NCBI GenBank assembly: GCA_949128115.1
Contig: OX421962.1
Coordinates: forward strand, 9,642,262 to 9,706,261
Length of the DNA: 64,000 nucleotides
DNA from: Anaspis maculata
Lineage: Eukaryota > Arthropoda > Insecta > Coleoptera > Scraptiidae
Direction: 5' to 3'
Below, piece by piece: positions 10,801-20,051 of this stretch (its first letter is position 1; each line of letters opens with the position of its first letter). Made by a program: the position numbers and the translations under genes. The notes below the pieces were generated by a model that worked only from the letters and a program-made list of their open reading frames with translations, ran no database searches and was not told where the DNA came from.

Positions 10801-12058
10801 CGGTGACAAGGTGTCACATTAGAAATTGTACGTGTAGACAACTGGCTGGCATCCCCTTGTCATCGTATCATTCATACAAAGGCAACACATATTTTCCATA
10901 GCTTGCTCTAATGCAGAAAGCCGTGAAATTGATTATAGGTATTTGGATTGTTTGTTTGCAATCAAGTACTAATAAATCAAATTAGAATTATTATTGTTTT
11001 TGATGAATCGCGTCTGTGGTGATTAAACCTATTATTTTTATTGAATGACACCTTTTGTGTTAGCGATGTTATCTCAAGATAATGAACTGCCATTCAACTG
11101 GTATTGCATTCAACTTGGCAAAATGTGACTCAGTCCTATGATTAAAATCACTTCTGTGATAACTGTTTATCTTTACGAGTAAAAATCAAAGGGGTAAATG
11201 AGGTGCGGTCATCAGAAATGAAACATCCCTCACGTTGTATATATAATATATTTGTTATATAATCACCTGAATTTATATGATAAATCTACAAAACATGGAA
11301 TATATATATTTTCAATATAAACTCTTTGTATGCTGCAAAAATTATAATATATAACAATGTCATTTCGTCTAAGTACACACATAATAAAAATATAGAACTA
11401 ATAAACTGTGGCCCTTGTCTAAGGTCCCTTCCTTTCATTTAAAAATACTGAGAAAAAGCCTTTGATCAAAAATACTGGGCTTACATTGGAATTTACTGTG
11501 GAATGTACAAAAAAGGATTTGTGTGTGTGTATCTGTATGTTATGAGAAAACAAGAGCTTAGCGAGATCATCGAAATGAAACAAAAAAACTACATCCAAGC
11601 CAACAATTTCTACTAGCGCCACCCCTTGCGCTAAATATTTACCTATGTATGATTTGATTATTTATTTATTTCTTTATACATTCATTCTAAGGTGTTTTGT
11701 TTTATTTATTTTTTGTCAAATTCACTATTTTTATTATCATATTTACAATCAAAATTGTGTGCTCTATGATATGACATCCGAGATTCCAATCTTATGTCAC
11801 AGCTCATTCTGCTTCGGTGGCAGTGTGGTATCATGTCTTTGTCTTCTTAAAAATTATAAATATTATCGTTATAATTGTTACATCGTAATATTACAAACAA
11901 AAATATTGTCACTTTTGATGCCAAGACTTACTATATCACAAAATCAAAGGAAACGCCACAAAGTTCTATGTATTATGTACAAAAGTGTAAAAATATCAAC
12001 AAGAACAACAACAACAAGAAGAACAACGTCACACAACGCGGCTCGGGGGGGGGGGCAT
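10801..12058. other. 3' flank and probable 3' UTR of mastermind
   Basis: Sequence left of the mastermind stop codon. A plus-strand frame overlapping 11645-12355 is the antisense of the glutamine codons and is not a gene. No other gene is visible; a stretch of AT repeats lies at 11238-11360. Confidence 0.5.
11661..11734 (-). promoter_or_regulatory. Candidate polyadenylation signals for mastermind
   Basis: Five TTTATT hexamers (AATAAA on the minus strand) occur at 11661-11670, 11701-11710 and 11729-11734, about 330-400 bases past the stop codon at 12059. AATAAA is frequent by chance in AT-rich DNA, so the choice among them is open. Confidence 0.35.
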
Positions 12059-12358
12059 TTAAAAGTCAATGCTGAAACCAGAATCACCGAAAGAGTTCAA
12101 CAGTTCTTGATCGGTCAGCGAGGGGGCGTCGGACGCGGGGAGGTTCTCCAGGAACTCGAAGCTCAGGTCCTGGCAGTTGAAGTTGTTGTTCTGGTTCGCC
12201 TGTTGCTGCTGGTTGCTATTTACAAGTTGCTGCTGGTTTTGGTGTTGTTGTTGTTGTTGTTGCTGCTGCTGCTGTTGCTGTTGATGTTGTTGCTGCTGTT
12301 GCACATTTTGGGTCGTGATGGACTGGCTTTGTTGCATGTGGATGCTCGACATTGACAT
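12059..12358 (-). CDS. mam: mastermind, last coding exon
   Basis: The minus strand reads a pyrimidine-rich tract and TTCCAG directly before ATGTCAATG, then an open frame to TAA at 12059-12061: 99 codons plus stop. The exon starts at codon phase 0, matching the phase-0 end of the exon at 17070. It encodes a short Met/Ser start, a long Gln run broken by His, and an acidic non-repetitive tail rich in Phe/Leu (FEFLENLPASDAPSL, then QELLNSFGDSGFSIDF). Mastermind proteins are nuclear co-activators that bind the Notch intracellular domain with Su(H)/CSL and recruit acetyltransferases; they carry Gln runs and acidic clusters. Another Gln-rich co-activator is the alternative identity. Confidence 0.78.
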   Translation of the reverse strand: MSMSSIHMQQSQSITTQNVQQQQQHQQQQQQQQQQQQQHQNQQQLVNSNQQQQANQNNNFNCQDLSFEFLENLPASDAPSLTDQELLNSFGDSGFSIDF

Positions 12359-12499
12359 CTGGAACAACAAGAATTTCATTGCGGATTTTTTAAAGCCAGT
12401 TTTCATCTACATAATCTAGGTAGCATGTTAAAAAGCTATCAGCATAGTTTCAGCTTATTCATGAAATATTTATGGAAATAAACACTTTATATGGGTACC

Positions 12500-12937
12500 T
12501 ACCACCTACCTATCTCACAGATACTTACGGAAAAACCTATTTCCTCATCAATAAATTCGACTTTGCTCAAAAATAAAAGTGCCGCCAATCGATATCGTGC
12601 TGCGTATTTGCAATGTTCGTATCATCCACAAATAACATTCCGCAAATAGGTGGTAGTTTCTCATGTAAAACAAGGAGTTTTTAATTTTCCGTACGTGCTT
12701 ATCGTGCACTCTACGGGAATTATATACCTACCTGTCACACGGATACTCACGGAAATCTGTCTCCTCATCAATAAATTCGACTTTGCCAAAAATAAAGTGC
12801 CGCCAACCGACATTGTGCTACAAGTTTGAAATGTTCGTATCATCCAAATTCCGCGAATAGGTGGTAATTTCTCATGTAAATCAAGAAGTTTAAATTTTTC
12901 GTACGTGATTATACGTGCACGCTACGGGCATTATCTT
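12500..12937. repeat. Two-copy tandem duplication, ~220 bp
   Basis: Blocks CTCATCAATAAATTCGACTT, GTTCGTATCATCCA and AATAGGTGGTA recur in the same order after ~220 bases (first copy ~12500-12720, second ~12722-12937). The copies are diverged. Open frames over this stretch are not conserved between copies. Confidence 0.75.
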
Positions 12938-13941
12938 ATAATTTGGTACAAGAGATGCTGTTGCAAGAGGCAAAACACAAAATCCAGCTCCTCCACTGCA
13001 GAAATACGTGTCTGAATGGCGTACTAAAATGACAGACTTGGTGGCAGATGACAGATATCGTGATTCATTGCAGAAAAGCTGGCCAATGGTATTCAAAAAT
13101 CACGGCGATGATGCACGATCACCGGCGATTATTCGGCGATCATGGTTGATGGTAGTTAATGACCATTAAGGTCTTAAATGACGTTCCAAATGATCATTAA
13201 GTAAATGACGACGTGACACACTGGTCTGTCAAGGGTATAAAGAAACTACCAAGAAGATTGTGTATTTGTAAGGATTTCAACAAGATACCACAGCTATTGT
13301 ACTGTGCAAGAAGCAATAACCATGCTAGTTTTCCAATTTCAAGAGGATTCCTTTTTTATAAAAGTAGGCACAAAGTAGACGGTAAAGGAAACCAAAACTG
13401 TATTCCACACAATTTTCAAAATTATTATCAAGACAATAACAAGGGAAGTTGCCAGGAAGGCCTACAAAACTAAGCCAGCAAATGAGGCAAGCTATTGAAC
13501 TCTTTAAACAATCTTCGAGATCGTTTTCTATGGGATTCTTGTACCCTGTGCTATACTGACGAGCCATATGATAACGAAACACGTGTCGGTAGCTTTTGTT
13601 TTGCAGTAAGAGCCCTTGCAATTTTGAAATAACTCATTTATCTACTTTGATTTAACAATGGGCACTTCTACATACTGAAAGCGGTGTAAAAAATGAACAT
13701 ATTGTTAAACTACTTTTCAACCAATAGAAACAATTTATGACTACTAGAAATGTAGGCTAACGCCAGTCGCGAAGTGTCACTTGTCAAACGTTTCAATTTT
13801 TAGCGACCAGAGTTTCCAATTTCCAAGCAATTATTAAAGAACTTATTGCTACTCGTAGGGAGGCTAACGTCAGTTGCGAAGTGTCATTTTTTGTCAAATA
13901 TTTCAATTCTCAGCAGCTAGAATTTCGAATTCATGAGCAAT

Positions 13942-14709
13942 GGGGTGTTTTCTCTGCAGTTGTCAAGTTGTCAAGTAGATGGCAGCAGGGGCCAACCCGG
14001 GTTATTTTCCCACTACTTTTTGAACGGTTCTCTCATGGAGGGGGTTTTCCTTTTGACTTTGGTGTCTGCCTGCCGGGTCGACTGTCATGTCAAGTCAAGT
14101 ATGGATGTGTGTCGTCAGAGGTGAGGAAGGAATTAGATGGAAAAAACTACGTACACTTGGCTTTCAGAGTAGAGGTCTTTAGTATAGATGTTTTTGAAGA
14201 AGAGCATGATTGTATTCTTGAACATGGACAGTGGGGCACACGGCACGGTGGCAGGTAGGTTGCAATAGGTTTCAAATCGGCCGGCGCCGGCGTGCCCGCG
14301 AACTGCTCTTCGAGTGCTGTCTCCCGGACGGTCCCTCTGGCAAACATTTGCACGGTCATTGGGCCCTTTCAGCCCTCGAAAATCACCAAAACCGACCAGT
14401 ACAACCCCACGTTCAATATTTTTTTCAGCAAATGTCAGTCATATGGTCGTTGCTGTCATCTTCATTGTTGGAGTGATCAGTGGCAGGTGGCAAAGTGCTT
14501 GGTGTAGCATGATGCTGCTAGGTAATATAGCGTTACGCACATGTTACGCATACAAACACAGACACATCCCTGACAGACACACAAACGGGCTGAAGAGATA
14601 CGAGATACCAACATGGAGCAGGTAGGCTTACCAACCAACAGTAACCTAGTGATAAACCCGGGTTGGCCCCTGCTGCCATCTATCGTCTTCTTCAGTGGCG
14701 AAACACCCC
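13942..14709. mobile_element. 768-bp TIR element inserted in the satellite
   Basis: The ends are GGGGTGTTT at the left and AAACACCCC at the right. After a variable stretch of 20-30 bases a second inverted block is perfect over ~28 bp (TAGATGGCAGCAGGGGCCAA and following). The satellite unit stops at GAGCA-AT and resumes with ATTATTAGG, so the duplicated target is AT (13940-13941 and 14710-14711). The interior has no transposase. Superfamily not assigned. Confidence 0.75.
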
Positions 14710-14950
14710 ATTATTAGGTGAAAAATTTGTTGCTACGAGAAGGCAGGCTAACGTCAGTCGCGAAGTGTCACTTGTCAAATATTTCAATCTTTAGCACCCA
14801 GAACTTCGGATTTCCGTGTAATTATTAGGAAAACAATTTAGTGGTACTAGAAGATAGGCTAAGGTCAGTCGCAAAGTGTCACTTATGGAACATTTCAATT
14901 TTTAAGAGTTACAATTTAGAATTTATGAGCAACTATCAGGACAATAATTT

Positions 14951-15280
14951 GCATTTGATCGGCGATCGAAAAGAGCGATAATTGTTGACCCCACGGTTAG
15001 ATTTGAAACGAACAATCCGGAACAAGACATTCAAGTCGACGACGAAAAAAGGAAGATATATGAAAAATGTAAGGACTCACTCAATTTAAAATTCAGTCCC
15101 AAATATGGAAAAAGAAATTTTGAAGTATTTGGACTTTGGTTTGGCTCTCGAGGGACTATTTCGGCAAAAGTTTTGGCATTTTTTATTGAATTCAAAATTG
15201 ATAAGAAAAAACTTATGGAAATTTCAGAACTTATATTGAGTGACTCTATTCGAATTATACACAACCACATTTATAAATAA
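14951..15280 (+). pseudogene. 5'-truncated LINE ORF, C-terminal end
   Basis: An open frame of 109 codons without a start runs to TAA at 15278-15280. It encodes RAIIVDPTVRFETNN, KRKIYEKCKDSLN, FEVFGLWFGSRGTISAKV and a C-terminal SDSIRIIHNHIYK. This layout (D-P-T-V-R-F-E, EKR.IYE, GSRGTI, final helix ending in H) is that of the C-terminus of R2-like LINE proteins, where the D-T-V-R block belongs to the restriction-like endonuclease (family knowledge). The fragment has no internal stop, so the insertion is fairly young. Confidence 0.65.
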
Positions 15281-15423
15281 TTTTTACATAATTTATACTT
15301 TTTACCTTCAATTTTTATATTCAGTATTATCTTTTATAGACAGATTAGTATGCTGTGTTCTAGAGCAACTTGCTTAAAAGCAAGCAGCACCACTCTATTT
15401 TTCAATAAAGTTGTTTCTCTCTG
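14951..15423 (+). mobile_element. 5'-truncated LINE copy with 3' UTR
   Basis: It begins abruptly within a satellite unit (after GACAATAATTT) and ends after AATAAAGTTGTTTCTCTCT, where the satellite resumes with GCTATTAAAAGGTAGG. It includes the 109-codon tail and ~140 bases of 3' UTR with an AATAAA. 5' truncation is the usual result of target-primed reverse transcription. Confidence 0.7.
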
Positions 15424-16844
15424 CTATTAAAAGGTAGGCTAACGTCAGTCGCGAAGTGTCACTTGTCAAGAATTTCAATTTTTAGCAGCCAGAATTTCGA
15501 ATTTCCGTGTAATTATCAGGACAACCATTTATTGCTACTAGAAGGCAGGCTAACGTCAGTCGCGAAGTGTCACTTGTCAAGCATTTCAATTTTCAGCAGC
15601 CAGAATTTCGAATTTATGAGCAATTATTAGGACAACAAATTATTTCTACTATAAGGTAGGCTAACGTCAGTCGCGAAGTGTCACTTGACAACAATTTCAG
15701 TTTTTAGCAGCTATAATTTCGAATTTCCAAGAAAAAACCTAGGACAACAATTTATTGCCACTAGAAGGCAGGCTAACGTCAGTCACGAAGTGTCACTTGT
15801 CAAACGTTTCAATTTTCAGCAGCCAGAATTTCGAATTTATGAGCAATTATTAGGACAAATTATTTATACTATAAGGTAGGCTAACGTCAGTCGCGAAGTG
15901 TCACTTGACAACAATTTCAATTTTTAGCAGCTATAATTTCGAATTTCCAAGAAAAAACCTAGGGCAACCATTTATTGCTACTAAAAGGTAAGCTAACGTC
16001 AGTCGCGAAGTGTCACTTATCAAGCATTTCAATTTTCAGCAGCCAGAATTTCGAATTTACGAGTAATTATTAGGACAACAATTTATTGCTACTAGAAGGC
16101 AGGCTAACGTCAGTGGTGAAGTGTCATTTGTCAAACGTTTCAATTTTTAGCTGCCAGAATTTCGAATTGATGAGCAATTATTAGGACAACAGATTATTTC
16201 TACTATAAGGTAGGCTAACGTCAGTCGCGAAGTGTCACTTGTCAAACGTTTCAATTTTCAACAGCCAGAATTTCGAATTCATGAGCAATTATTAGGAAAA
16301 CAGTTTATTGCTACGAGAAGGCAGGCTAACGTCAGTCGCGAAGTGTCACTTGTCAAATATTTCAATCTTTAGCAGACAGAATGTCGAATTTCCGAGCAAT
16401 TTATAGGACAGCAATTTATTGCTATTACCAGGTTACCTATTTTCGGAACCGGAGAACAGGTTACATCCCCCTTACATTCCCCAATATGTCAATAGATTCT
16501 CTGGCTCCAAATTGTTTAGCATTCAAGTGACATAACCTGACTGACTGATGAATAGGAAACTGTTTTACAGGGGATAGTAGCAGAAACCGATTATTACTTT
16601 TTAGATAACAAGATATTGATTAAAAGAATAGAAAACAGAGAGGCAACTAAGTGAGAATGCTATTAATATTATTTTGCATGCAGTGAAATTAGACACATCA
16701 TTTTGAAACAAACACCTACTACGTAAGCAGTTACGATTGATACAGTGCTTCTTGGATTAGAACAAGCCATGCAGCAAAAAACACACAAAAAACAGCACAA
16801 GAAAGTTGAGGAGAAAGGAGAAGAGTGCATGCTATTTTAAATCG

Positions 16845-17069
16845 TTTATTACACTATTCTAATAAATTCACAGCCAATTTTTTCTTTTTGTTCAAATCTT
16901 CATAGATTTTTCGCTATGGTTTAGTTTTGGTCTCTTTAATATTGAATAATCGCTTAGAGAGTAGCTCATCAGGCACATACAACCTTTCACAATCGCATAT
17001 TTTCAAATCAGGTAACCAAAGCAAAGACTCTTCCATGCGATAAATTGGTTCAAAGTCGGCGTCACCCAC
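16845..17069 (-). other. Possible alternative 3' end of mastermind (intron read-through)
   Basis: If the donor at 17069-17068 is not used, the frame of the preceding exon stays open for 51 codons to TAG at 16914-16916. The added tail is not low-complexity; it includes DADFEPIYRMEESLLWLPDL, then a Cys pair and PDELLSKRLF. An AATAAA on the minus strand (16850-16845) lies about 65 bases past the stop. The consensus donor CAG|GTGGGT argues that normal splicing dominates. Confidence 0.3.
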
Positions 17070-17299
17070 CTGAGGTATGAGGTGTGTTTGCGCCATCATG
17101 GAGCCCATTTGCGGCATCAGATTGTTGCCTCCCGGCGGACCCTGCTGTCCCATGCCCAGCTGTCCGGGAGCCATCCCCTGGTTGACGCCGCCGCCACCGC
17201 CGCCGCCGCCCATGCTGTTGGGCGCCATCCCCTGCTGCGTCCTCATCTGCTGGTGCTGGAGGCCGGCCATTTGCATGCTGGGGTTCATGCTGTAGCCTC
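17070..17299 (-). CDS. mam: mastermind, penultimate coding exon
   Basis: The acceptor TATCTTTGCAG precedes GAGGCTACAGC, and the exon ends at CTCAG before donor GTGGGT. Its first two bases complete a codon begun by G of the previous exon (giving Gly), and it ends at phase 0. It encodes GGYSMNPSMQMAGLQHQQ, a run of eight Gly codons, and a Gly/Met/Gln-rich stretch ending MAQTHLIPQ. The composition matches the rest of the gene and is intrinsically disordered. Overlapping plus-strand frames are antisense shadows of the Gly/Gln codons. Confidence 0.8.
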
Positions 17300-17455
17300 C
17301 TGCAAAGATATTTTCTCAAATATAGTCCAATTTTCTTTTGGGAAACATTCGTTTTCCTCTGGTCCACCAACAGAAATAGTGATTATACTGAAGCGCCATG
17401 AGCTTTTATGGTAAATGATTGTTTTGTGCAGTAAAAATGTTGGGAAAAATCATAC
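17300..17455 (-). other. mastermind intron, 156 bp
   Basis: A short GT-AG intron (donor G|GTATGA, acceptor TTTGCAG) splitting a Gly codon. It holds no repeat. Confidence 0.85.
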
Positions 17456-17662
17456 CTTGCTGCATCGAAGGTCGCACATTGAAACTGGCGCTTTGGTGCT
17501 GCTGCATCATCAAATAATTCGATTGAGACATGCCGTCCATGGAACCCATTGGTACTTGTTGCGGTCTGGCGTACATGCTTCGAGACATCATCTGTTGTTG
17601 CTGCTGCTGTTGCTGGTGCGGATTCATCTGCATGTACATGCTGTTTGGTCGTATCATTGGAC
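17456..17662 (-). CDS. mam: mastermind, internal coding exon
   Basis: The acceptor TTATTTACAG stands before GTCCAATG; the donor is CAAG|GTATGA. It enters with two bases that complete a Gly codon and leaves one base (G), matching both neighbours. It encodes GPMIRPNSMYMQMNPHQQ, a Gln run, MMSRSMYARPQQVPMGSMDG and QSNYLMMQQHQ. The Met/Asn/Pro/Gln mix is typical of the C-terminal half of insect Mastermind. Confidence 0.82.
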
Positions 17663-18110
17663 CTGTAAATAACAGAAATTATTGTCAAATTTCAAAATTA
17701 TTCATGTTGGAGCTCAAAAAAAAAATCAAAAAATGAAAACGACACTCAATAGTACAGCAAGTACAGAATTTCGATCGGCGCCGTTGCCAAATCGATTTGC
17801 ACCGAAGCCTTTCAAGTGAGACGCTGCGAGAACGGTGGTTCTAAAAAAAATCTACAGATGCAGTTTTAAACACAACAATAACGTTACGTTCGCAAATACC
17901 CACCCCCGGGTTACGCCACTGGAATCGACGCATCGGCCGCGCGCCTCTGTTGAAAGGTGGTGGCTGCAGTGGTACCAATCGCGCGACGGGTCGGGCCCGA
18001 TGGTTTTTGTCCTTTTTCCTTCTTTTATCGGAAGGAAACTCGCCTCTATAAAACCGGCCGACCAAGCGCTTTTTCCTTCCTTTATTCTCGCCGCGATTGT
18101 CGACTACATA
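17663..18110. other. Intron part, GC-richer, no exon recognised
   Basis: Within the ~2.1-kb intron (donor at 19763, acceptor before 17662). Positions 17880-18070 are markedly GC-richer than the surroundings and include CTATAAAAC at ~18046, but no coding exon or supported promoter can be shown. Confidence 0.4.
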
Positions 18111-18790
18111 CAGGGTATTCATTTGAAAAGTTGTCATCTCTGATTTCTCGCCGCCAAAATTTTCCACGGGAAAACGCCGAAATTGGTCGATTTTCGTTTC
18201 GAGGGGGACATTCAAGTTTCATTTTAAACCCCTTCGCCCCCACCCTGCCTTACTTCAAAGGAGTGGTTAAAAAAATTTGAAATTTATTTGACGGAAAGAG
18301 AATTTTGTTGCCTCCAATTCGATGTATCACAAGATAGGTAATGTTACTTGAAATTTTAAAGTAGGGTAGAGTGGGAACGGGTTGAAGATGAAAATCAAAG
18401 AAAGGATTTTCACAAAGGTTGAAGGGGGTGGTTTTGAAAAATTAGAATTAAATTAAAATTTTAAAGTAGCGTAGAGTGGGGAGGGGTTGAAGATGAAAAT
18501 CAAAGAAAGGATTTTCACAAAGGTTGAAGGGGGTGGTTTTGAAAAATTAGAAATATGTTTGACGAGAAAGGAACTTCATGGCCTTCAATTTGATGTATCC
18601 CAAGATAGGCATGCTATTTAAAATTTCAAAGTAGGGTAGAGTGGGGGCGAAGGAATTGCAGATAAAAATTTGGCAGTATGTGTCTTGGACGTCTCCCTCG
18701 AAACACAAATCGACCTGTTTCGGCGTTTTCCTGTAAAAAATTTTGGCCGTGAGAAAATCAGAGGTGACAACTTTTCAAATTAACACCCTG
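18111..18790. mobile_element. 680-bp foldback element, CAGGGT ends, TA flanks
   Basis: The left end CAGGGTATTCATTTGAAAAG and the inverted right end CAGGGTGTTAATTTGAAAAG begin long inverted arms (TCTGATTTCTCGCCGCC..., CGTTTCGAGGGGGACAT... against GACGTCTCCCTCGAAAC...). TA lies on both sides (18109-18110, 18791-18792). The centre holds a ~105-bp tandem duplication (~18351-18555). A diverged relative of the same family lies at 42165-42862. It sits in a mastermind intron. Confidence 0.8.
18351..18555. repeat. ~105-bp tandem duplication inside the foldback element
   Basis: ATTTTAAAGTAG through GGTTTTGAAAAATTAGAA is present twice head to tail, nearly identical, so the duplication is recent relative to the arms. 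Confidence 0.8.
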
Positions 18791-18861
18791 TATGGCGGAA
18801 TGAAACATTAAGTCGGTTGATGTCACTGATTTGTGTATATTCTGATCTGATTCTGTGTTTC

Positions 18862-19250
18862 AGCGCCGCCGCTCCCTTCCGTCGTGGTAGACGCTCTCGA
18901 ATCGTTGACAAGACGTGGGGGTCCAGAAAAACTGGATTCGTGGCGCTCTGATGCCCCCCCTGACAGCATGCTTCCCGGCAAAAGGCTTCCGGATGCGCCC
19001 CATAGAATGATCAGCCACCGGCGGAATCGGAGCGGTGTCGTTGGGACGTACCGGATCAGGAGGCCTGGAGTACTCGACTGGGAGGCACCACCTCACGGAC
19101 TCCCCGGAATTGCACTGCACCGGCCTCGCCCCAATCAGACAACAATCACCGTTTCCATTTTTGAAACTATGATAGACCAAAGTCGATGGAACTACTGTGC
19201 TGTGTTTCTTTTCCCGAACCGTCCCGTTCTTCACAACATAAACATATGAG
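18862..19250. other. GC-rich block in a mastermind intron
   Basis: Open on both strands for about 120 codons, GC-rich and CpG-containing, unlike the AT-rich intron around it. Neither translation is recognisable and the flanking exons splice in phase without it. It may be a transposon remnant. Confidence 0.3.
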
Positions 19251-19529
19251 GGCTAAGGCTACCCCCATTTTTTTGGGGCTCTCTTTAAAACCCGTAGCAA
19301 TATGTACAATGAAATAGTCCACTAGGCATATTTTTATAATTTATAGCTCAAAAACTATTGATGGCTAGAAATGAAATGCAAGTGTTCATTTACCAGAGGC
19401 ATGAAGTTCAATAGTTAATAGTTTTTGAATTATGAATTATAAAAAGATGGCTTCGCGGGCTTTTCATGGTACATTTGGTTGTCATCAGAACTGCACTGTG
19501 GATTTTTTTCTAGAGCCCACCAAACTTGA

Positions 19530-19745
19530 ACGGCACGCTTCTGATTACGAGGACAATCTATTGCCACGCCTCTGACTACAGCGGTCGCCTAGTGCCACGC
19601 TACTGATTACAGGGACCACCCAGTGCCACGTCTTTGATCACAAGGGCAGTAGTGGAAGCACCTTTGACAACAGGGGCCGCACTCGAGGGACTTCTGACTA
19701 CAGGGGCGGCACTGGAAGCACCCCGACCACAGCGGTGCCCCACCC
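19530..19745. repeat. ~33-bp minisatellite beside a splice donor
   Basis: About seven imperfect copies of a unit like GCCACGCCTCTGACTACAGC followed by GGTCGCCTAGT. It starts within 20 bases of the donor of the exon at 19764. On the minus strand the mastermind frame stays open through it for part of its length. Confidence 0.75.
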
Positions 19746-19763
19746 GACCAAAAAAAAGCTTAC

Positions 19764-20051
19764 CTGAAGGAGGCATCGGCTGCTGGGGCATGTTCCGCCT
19801 CATGGTGCCCGGAGCGCCGGCGTACCTCGGCTGCTGGACCCCCTGCACCAGGCCCGGGTTCGCCCTGTACTCCGGCGGGGGCGGCCTGATCATCTGCTGC
19901 TGCAGCTGCTGGTTGCGCAGCATCTGCTGTTGCTGCAGCAGTCGTTGCTGTTGCTCCACCTGCAAGAGTCTGGGCGGGATTCCACCTTGACCGGGACCGC
20001 CCATCGGGCCTCCGGGTCCCATCGGCATGCTGGGTCCCATGGGGCCGGACA
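19764..20051 (-). CDS. mam: mastermind, internal coding exon with PPPPEY motif
   Basis: The acceptor TTCATTAGCAG stands before TGTCCGGC; the donor is TCAG|GTAAGC. Two bases complete a Leu codon with the C from upstream, and one base (G) is left. It encodes a Gly/Pro/Met block (GPMGPSMPMGPGG), then PPRLLQVEQQQRLLQQQQML, a Gln-rich amphipathic-looking stretch, then IRPPPPEYRANPG and MRRNMPQQPMPPSG. The RPPPPEY and PPSGPM segments (the latter across the junction) are the main reason for calling Mastermind. Confidence 0.8.

Larger units (their letters stand above)
13751..16425. repeat. ~112-bp satellite array, about 13 copies, twice interrupted
   Basis: The unit contains GGCTAACGTCAGTCGCGAAG, TGTCACTTGTCAA, TTTCAATTTTCAGCAGCC and GAATTTCGAATTTATGAGCA, and ends TTATTGCTACTAGAAGG. 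GGCTAACG starts recur at about 13753, 13863, 14750, 14864, 15437, 15548, 15659, 15770, 15882, 15992, 16104, 16213 and 16323. The two larger gaps are explained exactly by insertions at 13942-14709 and 14951-15423. No coding potential is conserved among units. Confidence 0.9.
12359..17069 (-). other. mastermind intron before the last exon (~4.7 kb)
   Basis: Donor CAG|GTGGGT at 17070/17069, acceptor TTCCAG at 12360-12359 on the minus strand. The intron is filled with repeats: a ~220-bp tandem duplication (12500-12937), the 112-bp satellite (13751-16425) and its two insertions. Between 12938 and 13750, and again between 16426 and 16840, I see nothing specific. Confidence 0.75.

Noticed and set aside
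11645..12355. 236-codon plus-strand frame
   Set aside because: Its second half is the antisense of the mastermind glutamine codons (poly-Leu/Val) and the first half is AT-rich 3' flank; no independent support.
13751..16425. CRISPR-like regular repeats
   Set aside because: Units are contiguous and diverge along their whole length with no unique spacers; it is a satellite in a eukaryotic intron.
18040..18055. TATA-like box CTATAAAAC on the plus strand
   Set aside because: No plus-strand transcript unit follows and the motif is common; insufficient for a promoter call.
18862..19250. Extra mastermind exon
   Set aside because: Flanking exons join in phase without it, and neither strand gives a Gln/Pro-rich or recognisable product.
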